From: Ectobius pallidus
Taxonomy: Eukaryota; Arthropoda; Insecta; Blattodea; Ectobiidae
Assembly (NCBI GenBank): GCA_964059195.1
Contig: CAXKWD010000006.1
Coordinates: forward strand, 4,084,530 to 4,148,529
DNA: 64,000 nt
Direction of reading: 5' to 3'
A program made the translations under genes and the position numbers. Under the pieces are notes generated by a model that had not been told where the DNA came from, ran no database searches, and saw only the letters and a program-made list of their open reading frames with translations. Shown one piece after another: positions 42,994-53,514 of this stretch. The first letter of the stretch is position 1. Each line of letters opens with the position of its first letter.

Positions 42994-43019
42994 ATACACA
43001 CACACACACAATGTTTTTT

Positions 43020-44225
43020 ATTTTTTTATTTATTTCTTTAGTTACATTACAACCCATGTTTCACCAACTGGTATATCACGTATATTTTCAGAATTATACA
43101 TAATTACTAAACAGTTTATGTGATGGAGCAGAAGACGTGATTGATAAAGGTGGTTATCTGTATCGTATTGATATGATACTTGAGCACAATTGGCAACGGT
43201 AGTGACTTTAGAATAGATGGTCTTTCTCTTTCAAACCTGGAGCACTGTGTTAGTAGGTGTATGGCGGTCTGAATGTCTTCCTCACGACAGCTGCATGTTG
43301 GTGACTCTGTTTTTTTCATTTTAAATAGGTAGGATCTGAAGGAGCCGTGATTGGTTAGAAATTGAGTGAGCATATAGTTGGGCCAGGGGGATAGAGAAAG
43401 CCTGTGGAAGATGTTTGGGATGAATGGTTTGGTGTGAGTGGCTACTTCGGAGTTTACGTAAATAGCATTCCAAAGTTTGATATAATGGTCTTGGAGGAGC
43501 TGTTTGCCCCTGCACAGGGGAATTGCACTGTAGTCAATCGTGGTGTTGTAACTGGCCGCCGTCTTGGCTAGATAGTCAGCTCTTTCGTTGCCCCTGAGAC
43601 CCGCGTGACCTTTGACCCAATGAAGAGTGACTGATGTGGTCTTCTTTAGGTTGATTATTATTTTCCTGATTTCCAGGGCGATGGGGTGAGTTGTGTGCTT
43701 ATTAGCTACCGCAAACAAGGCAGCTTTAGAGTCCACGTGTATGGCGAAAGAGGTGAAGTTTTTTGTTTGAAGTTTGATCCAGTCAGCTGCCATGAGCATC
43801 CCGTACAATTCTGCTTGGAAAACAGAGCAATTATGACTTAATCTTTTGACTCCTGTGTAAATCTCACTGGATTTTTTAAAGGCGATCGCTCCAGCTCCGA
43901 CATGGCCTTCCGTTTTGGACCCGTCCGTGTAGATCTGCACGTCAGCCTGTCCTATTTCTCCAGATGTATCCACTCATATAAAGTTGTCTTTGGGGTGAAA
44001 TCCCCTTTCTCTGGAAGGGGTTTCAATGTTCTTTAGTTCCGAGATTACGGCTTCTGTAGGTAGACTCGTTTTTAAGGCTTTAATGTTGTTACTTAGCCGT
44101 ATTGCGAGTTTGATTATCATTATTCCTACTATAGCAAGAAGAGCATCGGTGGACGCTGTTTTGTAAGCCTTTGTGATGAATACAAGAAGTAATCTTTGTA
44201 TTTGTTGTAATTTCATCTGAGCTCT
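43020..44225 (-). mobile_element. 5'-truncated LINE (R1/I-like) with intact RNase H domain
   Basis: Reading left from about 44225, 80 codons of the RT end (44216-43974: F-I-T-K-A-Y-K-T-A-S-T-D-A-L) are separated by a stop from a 285-codon RNase H frame (43973-43116). Its catalytic acids are all in place: I-Y-T-D-G-S-K, F-Q-A-E-L-Y-G, H-V-D-S-K-A-A-L and G-N-E-R-A-D-Y-L-A-K. A C-terminal Cys-rich motif follows (C-S-C-R-E-E-D...H-L-L-T-Q-C). The 3' end is A-rich (43010-43045 on the + strand as T-rich). The 5' end is a typical truncation. Confidence 0.85.
43116..43973 (-). CDS. LINE RNase H and C-terminal domain, open frame
   Basis: Ribonuclease H removes RNA from RNA:DNA hybrids and is found in R1, I and related LINEs. 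All four acidic residues and the H-W-V-K-G-H-A-G loop are readable, so this 285-codon piece could be folded and active if translated. It has lost the polymerase and has no promoter of its own, so it is a fossil with an unusually clean frame. Confidence 0.8.
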   Translation of the reverse strand: MDTSGEIGQADVQIYTDGSKTEGHVGAGAIAFKKSSEIYTGVKRLSHNCSVFQAELYGMLMAADWIKLQTKNFTSFAIHVDSKAALFAVANKHTTHPIALEIRKIIINLKKTTSVTLHWVKGHAGLRGNERADYLAKTAASYNTTIDYSAIPLCRGKQLLQDHYIKLWNAIYVNSEVATHTKPFIPNIFHRLSLSPWPNYMLTQFLTNHGSFRSYLFKMKKTESPTCSCREEDIQTAIHLLTQCSRFERERPSILKSLPLPIVLKYHINTIQITTFINHVFCSIT

Positions 44226-44664
44226 TTTTGAAATATTAATACTCGCACAATGTTAGGTTACGTTATGCTAAGTTAGGTTAGACATGTTAGCTCAAGTTTA
44301 AAGAGGGTTTGGGGCCAGTGTTGTTCTAGACAGTGATAACGACCGACCACCACAGACCCTTATCATGTTGCCAGCCCTGATTCCAGCACCACGTGACCCG
44401 CTGGCTTCTTCTCATCATGCACCTGCGCTGTCTCGAGCAGCTGATTCTTTCTTTCCGAGCGCCATTTTAGGTTAGTTTTCTGTGAACTTCTTACCAATTT
44501 TACCTAAATTTAAAGTATTCTTAGAAACAAAATGTGCCTATGTATGGATTCCAGAACTTCTGGAGAATAGTATTAGATGAAATTTGGCCGTTTTTCGTGT
44601 GTAAAAAAAGTATCAACCAGTCCGGTAAAGTGAGAAACTATCCCCACCCATTTTATTGTTGCTA
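44226..44664. repeat. dispersed repeat with TTAGG runs (also at 45749-45850)
   Basis: The stretch 44240-44340 (TAGGTT runs, then GTTAGCTCAAGTTTAAA, GGGGCCAGTG and GTTCTAGACAGTGATA) matches 45749-45850. The rest, to 44664, holds a GC-richer patch (44390-44470) without recognised function. Confidence 0.6.
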
Positions 44665-44895
44665 CTTCCATCTTGTAATTTTCTTTGGATATGAGCATAT
44701 TTACTAATCTTGTGGTTTGAAATATTGTTTGTTATTGTGTCTTTCCTGTAGATACCAAGAAGTAGTCTGTGTCTTTTTTTTCTATGGATATATCTAAAAA
44801 ATTTATTTTACTGTTGTTTTCTTCTTCCTTGGTGAATTCTAAGTTTGTGCTGATTTCGTTGAAATCTACCCTAAAATTTTGCACGTTACTAGGTC
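44665..44895 (-). pseudogene. Penelope-like RT scrap
   Basis: On the - strand E-F-T-K-E-E-E-N-N-S-K-I-N-F-L-D-I-S-I-E-K can be read. This is the late RT motif of Penelope-like elements (the N-F-L-D box), followed across a frame shift by residues of the next block. It is too short to classify further. Confidence 0.5.
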
Positions 44896-45309
44896 TTCAT
44901 GCCAAAAATTAGCTGCTCATATAAACTTGTAGTGGGTGAAGCTTATTTGCGAACTTTGTAAATTCGAAATATTGAGTAGCCTCTTACGGCTGTTGGCCTT
45001 CCCTATCTAGGCATCGGCTGTCACAGTCAGATATACGCCTATTTATAGTTTGCCTTATTTCTTCCTTTGCTTATCACTACAGGAGGGCATAATAATATCG
45101 TCATCAGATACACATGTTGACTTAAAGTAATTTGTACCTGTTTCAATCAACTGTGATTCGCGCTTGCTGTTTATATTAGTTATTTTTTGAAGTGAAACTT
45201 CTTTAGCCGCAGTAGGGGTAAATCGAGAGCTTGTGTAACGCTCAAAATCGTCACGAAATTAGTGAGGTGTGATAGAACGGACTGCACAGAAAACAATCAA
45301 CTCGGAGAT
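44896..45309. other. spacer, nothing recognised
   Basis: AT-rich, no ORF or repeat of note. Confidence 0.45.
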
Positions 45310-45548
45310 TAGGCTTATCCAAAATTTAAAAAATCCAAAAATTAAAAAATTTAAAATAAAAAATTTAAAAATCTAAAAATCATAAATCTAAAATTAAAAA
45401 ATAAAAAAAATAAAAAATCCAAAATTTAAAAAATCCAAAATTAAAAAATTAAATGATTCAAAATTAAAAAATCCAAATATCCAAAATTTAAAAAAATAAA
45501 AAAATTGAAAAATCCAAAATTTAAAAAAATAAAAAATCCAAAATTAAA
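45310..45548. repeat. A-rich low-complexity array, first half
   Basis: Imperfect units of the type AAAATCCAAAATTTAAAA. The same low-complexity pattern continues at 46503-46965, so one array appears to have been split by the material between. Confidence 0.85.
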
Positions 45549-45914
45549 AGGGTTTAGTTTCCCACTGTACTGGATTTCCACACGCGATGTTCGGCGTTGG
45601 TATGTGGGCTGCCAAAGACCTTGCATGTCATTGGTCTGTTCCATATGGCACTGCCAACAATTTGAAGCACGCGCTTTTAAATTCCCGCGCAGACTGGATT
45701 TCTGGGTTTTTTTTAATTGTCCTATGTAGAAGAGCCCCAAGAAATAAAAAAGGTTAGGTTAGGTTAGCTCCAGTTTAAAATGGGTTTGGGGGCCAGTGGT
45801 GTTCTAGACAGTGATAGCGATTGGCCCACTAATGAGCAGCTAATTTTGCATAAGACCAATCGATGTGCAACATTTGATAGTAGGTTTTGATATGAAACGG
45901 TACGGTTCCCTTGT
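45549..45914. repeat. spacer with TTAGG run and dispersed repeat
   Basis: 45749-45770 is three to four TTAGG units (as GGTTA). It leads into the same dispersed repeat as at 44240 (GTTCTAGACAGTGATA). Before it, 45549-45745 is ordinary sequence. Confidence 0.65.
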
Positions 45915-46060
45915 TAACATTATCTACTCTTGTACAATTCAACGACCCTAAATAGCGTGCTCACTCCCTCCCTCCCTCCCTCACTTCTGGTATACTCAGC
46001 GATGTTCGTCCCTCGCAGTGTAAACTTTCACGGAGAGTACAAAATTAGGAAACCCGAAAG
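45915..46060 (+). repeat. 3' untranslated end of the LINE family seen at 48040
   Basis: ACAATTCAACG, CCTAAATAGC and GGTATACTxxGCGATGTTCGTC match 48340-48460. The coding part is absent. Confidence 0.65.
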
Positions 46061-46500
46061 AGAAGAGGACCAATTATGGACTCCAACCTTAACCAGATCT
46101 ATACTGGATTTATCTTTACCAACACAGACAACTTGACAGCGATTGTCAAGGTAGGATTTCAAGAGCCTTAAGCTAATCATTCCGATACCATATAGGTGTA
46201 GTTTATCCAGCACACAGTCAAAGGCTTTGCTGAGATCACAGAAGGTGGCATGAGCATATCCTTTTGTCTCAAATACTTTAAGAATAATTTTAGTTAATGA
46301 GTCAATGGAGTCTGTAGTAGACCTTTTTTTTCTGAACCGAAACAGACTCGCTAAGGATTGAGTTTGCTTTGAGAAAGCTATATAGTTGAGTGCAAATAAA
46401 GGTTTCGAAGATTTTTACCGAACACTGGAATTATGGAGATAGGTCTGTAGTTCGAAGGAGAATTTTTGTCTCCTTTTTTATACACGGGTATGAAAAAGAT
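46061..46500 (-). pseudogene. Jockey-like LINE RT fragment
   Basis: The - strand encodes, across frames, V-Y-K-K-G-D-K-N-S-P-S-N-Y-R-P-I-S-I-I-P, F-R-K-K-R-S-T-T-D-S-I and the first catalytic Asp in C-D-L-S-K-A-F-D, then L-K-S-Y-L-D-N-R. It breaks off at the box where the double-Asp motif approaches (near 46075). No ORF remains longer than about 60 codons. Confidence 0.75.
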
Positions 46501-46502
46501 CC

Positions 46503-46965
46503 ATAGAAAGTCAAATATCCAAAATTGAAAAAATAAAAAATCCAAAATCTAGAAATAAAATAATTGAAAATTGAAAATTAAAAAGTCGAAAATACCAAAA
46601 CTAAAAAATCTAAAAATCCAAAATAAAAAAAAAACAAAAAAATAAAAATTTCAAAGATCCAAAATATAAAAAGTCCAAATTAAAAAAATCAAAGACCAAA
46701 ATTTAAAAAATTAAAAATCCAAATTTTCTACCTTAAAAAACAAAATTAAAAATTTTAAATCCAAAATTTTATAAACAATAAAATTAAAAAATTTCAAAAT
46801 CTAAAATAAAAAAAAATTAAAGATAAAAAATTAAAAAATCCAAATATAAAAATTCAAAGATCCATAATTTAAAAATTAAAAAGTCCAAAAACCCAATATT
46901 TAAAAGTCCAAAATTGCAAAATTGAAAAAATCCAGTAATCAAAAATTGAAAATATAAAAATTAAA
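46503..46965. repeat. A-rich low-complexity array, second half
   Basis: Same AAAATCC/AAATTAAAA pattern as 45310-45548. Confidence 0.85.
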
Positions 46966-47015
46966 ACAAGTTTTACTTCTGTCGCGTGGCGTTCCACACA
47001 CACTTTTTTTTTAAA

Positions 47016-47235
47016 TTATGGGGCGACTTTGATATGCTGTAGATTTAAACCAATAAAACAAAACTCGTCCATACATTTTTTTATGGCTACATATTGGAAA
47101 TCTGTATTTCTTCTTTTTTTGAACTTCTCCTTCACCACAAGGCTAGCCTCCAAAATTTCTCCTGTTCTGACATTTACGTATTCTTCATGGGAATCATTTA
47201 AAGACACAACCTCTTCAGTTTCAGCAGAAACAATA
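47016..47235 (-). pseudogene. unidentified coding-like fragment, 3' part
   Basis: The frame reads E-T-E-E-V-V-S-L-N-D-S-H-E-E-Y-V-N-V-R-T-G-E-I-L-E-A-S and then C-M-D-E-F-C-F-I-G-L-N-L, a well-behaved protein-like sequence. At 47235 it is cut by the Helitron-like insertion. Skipping 47236-49061 lets it continue in frame with the piece at 49063-49160 (...E-M-G-C-I-T then D-I-V-S-A-E-T). No family was recognised. It could be a host gene or a DNA transposon protein. Confidence 0.45.
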
Positions 47236-49061
47236 TCTCTCTATATATAAAAGGATTTGTCCTGACTGACTGAGAATCAACGTAGAGCCTAAACTATAAT
47301 AGGTAGAGACTTGGAATTTTGACAGTAACCTCGTTTCATAATGTAGGTGCTCACTAAGAAAGGATTTTGAAAAAAAATTGTTTTAAATGCCAAAAATCAA
47401 ATGTTTTTGAGAATTCTTAATCCCTTTTTACACAGAATTATCAAAAGAAAATCACAGAACATATTGTTGCCAGTGGTATCAGATGGGTTTGGAATGAAAT
47501 GAAATGGAAGTTTGACAAATTAGAGATGGCATCAATATAATTCATGTTATAAATACATATAAAAGAATGAAATTCACGAAAATAATGCAGTCACATAACT
47601 TTCTTTACCCTGCACATTGAGAAAACAATACGAGGTATGGTAATATGTTTTGGGGAGAGAAATATGAAAGTGATATTGCATTTCTGTTTAATTTCATCCC
47701 CAAAACGGTTGTATGGTAACATGAGAGTGAGAAATAAATACCGTATTCCGCAAAGACAACACAATTTTGATGTTACCGGAATTTCTTCTTATTTGAATCT
47801 CTCCGCTGTGTACTGTACAAGCGATGGGATGCAAAATTCTAAATCCTCTATGAGCCATAAAAAGCTATATCAAGCGTTTTCTGAGGGAATAGTTTGAGTG
47901 TGAAAAGTCATTCTTCTTTATTTCAAATTTTTAATACGTATATAAGAACCTAGAATTTGAAAATCGAAAGTCCTTCCTAAGTTAATTTCCAATTACAAAA
48001 TAAAAAACCCAAGTGACGCCGGGCCTTTTAAGCTAGTAACTTATACATCCCATGCAACAGAGGCGATGATGACATCAGAGTGGAAGGAAGCCAACTATGA
48101 CCTGAGACACATCGTTACGCTAATTGCAGTCCACGGATTTCACCATTGTGTATGCAAAAGGAAAGAGTTCCACTCACCAAATGAAGCCTTATGTTCATGT
48201 GATTTGTATAACATGCCATGTTTACCGCTACCATGTGACAACATGTAAGAGCAGCGGAAAATCCCTCGTACAATTCTGCAGTGAACTGTGAATACATCGG
48301 AACGATTAATGCACAATGTGCATTTTCCTTTATTATCTACTGTTATACAATTCAACGGCCCTAAATAGCATGCTTGCTCCCTCACTTCGTGAGACATCTG
48401 GTATACTTGGCGATGTTCGTCACTTGCATTCTAAATTTTCTCGAAGAGTACAAAATCAGGAATACCATTTCTTTATTGTATAATGGCTAAGTGAAATGAA
48501 CACAATGAACAAATATTCTAATTTTATTTTTACTTACAATTTTCATAGCTCTGAACCACAAACATTTTTAATAAACTGCCAGTGTAAATTTCTTAAAAAT
48601 CCTGGAGTCAGTTAACAAGGGGGGACGAAGCCGCTGGCACCAGCTGTAAAATATTGATGGTTTAACTCTTGAAATATCGCTGATAATAAAAATCCAAACA
48701 AACCATTCCTTCCCTTGAAAAATTATATACTTTCTGAAAATTACACTGAATTTATCAGATTAAATTCACATCATATTCATCTGTCAACAAACAGTTGAGA
48801 AACGATACGTATTATCAGTATTCACAGGTAGCTTTGGAACTGCATAATCGAATCTGAGATCGTTTTCCCACGCGGTGCTTTCTAATCGTGGAATGTACTA
48901 GCTAAGGCCGGAATTTTAGCTGTTTCATGGATTGTTAATGGTTTAGTTTACGAATGATTTGCGTGCAAGTGTTAATAAATAGAATGCTTTAATAATTATT
49001 ATACTCTTATTTTTTAACTTTTCAATTAATTATCGTGGGCGAATCCGCGGGCACCTGCTAG
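47236..49061 (+). mobile_element. Helitron-like composite with three 3'-end-like signatures
   Basis: It starts TCTCTATATATAAAAGG and ends CCGCGGGCACCTGCTAGT, in the style of insect Helitron or Helentron ends, with a C-T-A-G-T terminus and no inverted repeats. Related ends stand inside: GACGCCGGGCCTTTTAAGCTAGT-like at 48011-48031 and GACGAAGCCGCTGGCACC at 48630-48650. No Rep/helicase was found, so it is non-autonomous. It carries a LINE tail (48040-48460) between the first and second internal ends. It interrupts a reading frame, which fixes the outer borders. Confidence 0.6.
48040..48460 (+). pseudogene. LINE ORF2 tail and 3' untranslated region inside the Helitron-like composite
   Basis: The reading A-M-M-T-S-E-W-K-E-A-N-Y-D-L-R-H-I-V-T-L-I-A-V-H-G-F-H-H matches the LINE at 41663-42395. 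It is followed by that family's 3' end (as at 45915-46060). The Cys-rich end is degraded. It may have been captured by the Helitron-like element. Confidence 0.72.
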
Positions 49062-49062
49062 T

Positions 49063-49160
49063 TGTTATACATCCCATCTCTTGAGTTACATTGTCAGTAG
49101 AATAATTTACTGTGCTTGAGCTAGCTATGCTTTGCAGTGGGGTTTCGGTAATTCGAGACT
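49063..49160 (-). pseudogene. unidentified coding-like fragment, 5' part
   Basis: The - strand reads P-L-Q-S-I-A-S-S-S-T-V-N-Y-S-T-D-N-V-T-Q-E-M-G-C-I-T up to the insertion border, and continues in frame at 47235. Upstream it runs into the possible pogo-like end at 49163. Confidence 0.4.
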
Positions 49161-49162
49161 GC

Positions 49163-49699
49163 AGTACAACCTCTGTTATCCGAAACACTTTTAACCGAGT
49201 CGCCCCCTTCCTCCCCCTCAAAAAAAAGAAATTGTTTTTGGTATACTTTCTATTTAGATTGTGTTTCGAACACAAGGAACGGAGAGGGAAATCTCAACCT
49301 GTCTGTATGAATAGCAAGGATGAGCCACCTCCATCCCTTATATATTGTAAAGGCACATGCCAACTCTTTCTTTTATTTATTCACATCTGTTATGTACTAG
49401 TAATTGTAAAAGTTTTATGCAGCTAAAAAAATGGGATTTTGCATAGTGTTGCAGCTGATTTTTGTGTTTGCGTTTCTACTTTAACATTCTAGGTCTGTAT
49501 CTACTTTCGCCTAAAACTTCAAAAAATGGTTGTTAACCTCTAAAAATAACATTTTAGGTCTGTATGTATTGACTTCATTTAGTTTCGCCTAAAACTAAAA
49601 AAAAATGATTGTTAACCTCTAAAAATAACATTTTAATTTTTATCTGAAATTTTGATTATCCGAAACAACCTTAAGTTTCTGTTTACATAAGTTTTACTG
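49163..49699. mobile_element. possible pogo-like MITE remnant
   Basis: CAGTACAACCTCTGTTATCCG at the left and a TTTTACTG-TA end at the right, with TTATCCGAAAC present near both ends, suggest a pogo/Tigger-type element. The right terminus fits poorly and a TA duplication is seen on one side only. Inside is a tandem-like doubling of TGTTAACCTCTAAAAATAAC (49531 and 49612). Confidence 0.35.
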
Positions 49700-50139
49700 T
49701 ATCTTGAAGTAAGGAAAAAGAATCTCAGACTAACAGCAGAGCAGTGTAGAAAACAACAACATGCAGAATTAGAAGCTTGTTTCACAGCAAAAACAACCCG
49801 AAAGAAGCTTCTAATTCTAATATGGACCCGGCCGTGAAAGCCTACGCTTATTATTATGGTTATATAACAAAACAAGTTTGTTTTGGTCTCCACTACAATC
49901 CATAGCAGTTTGTATATGGAATTTTGCAACACCCTGGATATACAAAACATTGGGAATCGAAATCAGGACCTTTGGCGCTTAATCTAGAAAAGAAAGTTAA
50001 ATTGACTTTACTGTATGTAATTGACTATACAGTCTAAAAAAACGAACTCTTTTGAACTATTTTTTGTACTTTCACGTTCAGTTTTTTACTTCTGCTACGT
50101 ACACATCTTGGATCAAGTATCGATTTATTGATTGATTGA
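49700..50139. other. spacer, nothing recognised
   Basis: Ordinary AT-rich DNA. A short inverted match (AGAATTAGAAGCTTG and its complement) lies at 49765-49820. Confidence 0.45.
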
Positions 50140-51375
50140 TATTTATTCACCGTCAAGATTTACAAGAAATTATGGCTTCGTCAAACTTACATCTAAATAA
50201 TCTTATAACTAAACATAAACTAGCAATTACAGTATTTTTACAATTTAGCACACAGTATGAATAAGTTAGACTTATCTTCTTACAGTAGTAATACAAAAAC
50301 ATACATAAAGGTACTCTAGTGTAGTGTTGCAAATACAATAAAAAATTAAGATAAAGTATACCCATTTATAGCAGTACACATATCGTATAAGGACATATAC
50401 TAATTAAATGTTTCTTTAATAAACTGCAATATAAATGTTTATTAACTGTTTTAATGTAGCTCCGTAATTTATTAAAAAGAAGAATTGAATTGTAAAAGGG
50501 ATATTTAAGGGTAGCCGTTTTGCCCAAAAAAGACTCTATGGTAATTCCGACTCCCTCTAGTATTATACCTATGTAGCCTATTTCATTGTTAGGGGTAAAT
50601 CACTGGTTATTCATTAGAAGTGTCAATTTGTAAGCATAAAGTGCAACAACAGTTAAAATACCAAATTTTTTATAGTAATTTTTGCATGATGTTCTTGGTT
50701 TAAGTTTAAAAATGCATCTAATACATTTCTTTTGTATTATCATCAAACGATTTATATTTCCTATGGATGCACTACCCCAGATTTCTATACCATATTGAAA
50801 ATGAGAATGAATTACACCATAATAAATATTTAGCAGATATTCTGTTGTAAAATAACTGAAAGATGTTTGAGAAGAAACACATTAGAATTTAATTTTTGAC
50901 ATAGACTATCAACCTGTTTATTATAATTTAGGTTTTGATCTATGTAGATACCTAAGAATTTGCAGTATTCTTGTTGCTCAACTTGTTTATTATGCATTGT
51001 TATGGTTAATTCTTGTGAATTGGCTGTATTTTGATATCTAAAATTAAGAAGCACAGATTTATTTATATTCAAATTCAGGGCATTAAATTTTAAAGTCATA
51101 GATAGTTGATAGTGATTCATCGTAAGTTTTGTTTGAGAGATTCATAGGTTTTACCAGTGCTTGTGATAGTCGTATCATCCGCATATGATATTACAGAATA
51201 ATTGCTGGAAATTGGAAGATCATTCATATAAATAAGAAAAAGAATTGGTCCATTGACTGAACCTTGTGGGACACCAGAGGAAACAATGCCTATTCCCGAT
51301 TTAACCTTATAAACTGGAAGACCTGAAGAGAGAAGACCACTTGGAAGACCTAGACGTAAGTGGGAGGACAGTGTT
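50140..51375 (-). mobile_element. 5'-truncated Jockey-like LINE
   Basis: Reading left: RT with S-G-V-P-Q-G-S-V-N-G-P-I-L-F-L-I-Y-M-N-D-L and the intact catalytic box S-Y-A-D-D-T-T-I (51410-51117). Then, after a frame shift at about 51118, L-N-L-N-I-N-K-S-V and F-L-G-I-Y-I-D-Q-N-L (51120-50830). The remainder to 50140 is degraded C-terminus and 3' end, finishing with AATAAA and a short ATCA repeat (on the - strand). The 5' half was never copied or has been lost. Confidence 0.82.
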
Positions 51376-51484
51376 AGGATAGATTTATGGGAAAGTAGAG
51401 TAATCTTCAACTTTAGCGAAAGTTACCATGGCAGCGATCACTGCCACCCTAATAATACTTGAGATGGGGATTCTATCATCGTTA

Positions 51485-52107
51485 TGGGCCATTCAGATAG
51501 AAAATTAAACGTAAACGTAACGTAAAAATAGAAGTTTGGGGCCATGTTTTTCAATGTGACCATTCACAATGCATCACGTAAACGTGAAACTTAAACGTAA
51601 AATTAAACGTAAAATTAAAGGTAACGTAGAAGCTTGCAAACACCAAGCTTCTGCGTTACGTTTATGCGAAAAATAACGATAAAACCAATCAGAGAACAGA
51701 ACAGGAGACGGAAGCGGAAGTAGCCAAGAAGTATTCTATGAATGAGAAACTCCTCGTTATGATAAATGGCATCCATTATATAAAGATGCGGCATTGAAGG
51801 AAAATATAAGAAAATCAGTTACCCAAGAAATGAACTACAGTATTAAATACAGCCCATATATTATTCTGTTAATTTTTATGTGCCTGCATACTCTTGTATG
51901 TTTTCAATTTTTAATGGCCTACATATGTTTAATGGAAACAAAGTATTTTCGTCTGCTGCAGCCATTTTATCAGTTGTTCACGTTCTCGTTTGTGATTGGT
52001 TGTTACCTACGTTTATGTTTTCATTGCGATTGCTCAATGCCGTGCTAAAGTTTGCGTTTAAGTTTACGTTCTTACGTTTACGGTTAAGTTTCTATCTGAA
52101 TGGCCCA
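51485..52107. mobile_element. PIF/Harbinger-type MITE, 623 bp
   Basis: Inverted ends TGGGCCATTCAGATAGAAA (about 45-50 bases similar in all, rich in AAACGTAAACG) with a TTA duplication on both sides (51482-51484, 52108-52110). TTA is the Harbinger target. No transposase inside. A second internal palindrome (GTAACGTAGAAGCTTG ... CAAGCTTCTGCGTTAC) is at 51621-51660. Confidence 0.85.
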
Positions 52108-52110
52108 TTA

Positions 52111-52344
52111 CTTTGCATAATTTTGCTGGCAGTGGTTTCTGCATCTATTTCAGTAATGATAGGTAAATTCTAGGTCAGTGACAGGTTTTGTTAGGTTAGG
52201 AACGTTTATGTTAGTTTAGGAGCAAAAAGGTTTAGGTCGCGGAAGTAGGATTTGCGAGGGATGGTTGGATGGAGAATTGGGTCGAATGGCGGGCTCAGGA
52301 ATTTCGTGGCAATGACCTTTCGCGTTCCATAAAATAGGTAATAT
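52111..52344. other. spacer up to the hAT element
   Basis: Not recognised. It contains GTTAGGTTAGG (two TTAGG-type units) near 52190 and the GGTAATAT duplication at 52337-52344. Confidence 0.5.
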
Positions 52345-52808
52345 CACTGGCGTAGGAAGGGGGTGCGGACCGCCCCGGGTGCCATCGCCCGGGGGGTGAC
52401 AAAATAAAAATATGTGTCTTTGTAAGTAAAACGTCGCTCAAGGGAATTTAAAGAATATAATAATATTATTCAAGACAATTAAATAAGCTTAACAACTTTC
52501 TACAAGTCAACATGCGTATTGAAACTTCTTTTAGTTTTAAATGCAGTTCTATAAAATACTTACATTACTTGTTTATGAAATTTATTAGGATCAACCTATA
52601 AAAAAAAATCTGGGGTATAATTCACATAACTTCCTCTGCCCAAATAAAAGTTAGCCTCCCCTTAAAAATAAGAGAAAGTCGTCGCCATTCTTCGTGTCAC
52701 ATCCCCAAAAGCTACCTAACCCAAATACAAAATTTTGTTTTCGTACGATTTTCCGTTGCAAGAGGCCGTAATGTAAAGAGCGCGTATTCAGAGTGGGTGG
52801 CTTATAAC

Positions 52809-53092
52809 CAGGGCCGTAGCAAGGTCCTAATGCGCCCTTGGCGAGTTTGACAAATCTGCGCCCTCCAATACTGGGGGGGGGGGGGTAGACAATCTGCATA
52901 ATACTAAAGATAGTTCACGTGCAGCAATGTTTAATAACCTGAAAGATTTCTTCCGTGAACGTGGAATTTTTATTGCTTGACAAATTGCACCAGTCTAAAA
53001 AAAGGCGGGATTTTTCATGGTTCATTTTGCGCCCTCTTTGTACCTGCGCCCTTGGCGGGGGCACATCTCGCCACCGCCTAGCTACGGCCCTG
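52809..53092. mobile_element. hAT-type MITE, 284 bp, nested in the larger hAT element
   Basis: Ends CAGGGCCGTAGCAAGG and (inverted) CAGGGCCGTAGCTAGG, one mismatch in 16, with CTTATAAC duplicated on both sides (52801-52808, 53093-53100). It has a run of 12 G at 52874-52885 and no coding sequence. Confidence 0.9.
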
Positions 53093-53514
53093 CTTATAAC
53101 TACCCTTCAGAGAATTACTTAGAAAAAGTGTTTCAAATAAAACTTTTAGCTCTTAGTATAAGCAACCCACGTGCAAAATTTAAAGAAAATCGTTAGAGCC
53201 GTTTTCGAGAGAACTTTCTTTATGTAAAAATAAGGAAAACTTGTCTCCAATCTTCGGTTCACATCTTGAAAGGTACCTGACATAAATACAAAATTTTGTC
53301 CTTTTATCAAAATTCATCTTTCCAAAATTCGAGATTTCGCTTGGAAAACAAAATATAAAAAAACACTCCAAAAATAAAAACTTTGCACCATTTCGGGAGT
53401 GTATTTTGGCCTAGAAATGTGTGAAACAAAAGATGTTAGCTTTATTAATGGTAATACCCACAATTCGTGAATCTGTCGCTCACGAAAACAATGCGTATCT
53501 GTCTGTCTAACGTA
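53093..53514. other. hAT interior, non-coding
   Basis: A stretch around 53245-53310 (ACATAAATACAAAATTTTGT context) resembles 52680-52740, an old direct repeat on either side of the nested MITE. No ORF. Confidence 0.5.

Noticed and set aside
45505..45740. ORFs on both strands over the edge of the A-rich array
   Set aside because: Phe/Asn/Lys runs come from the low-complexity array.
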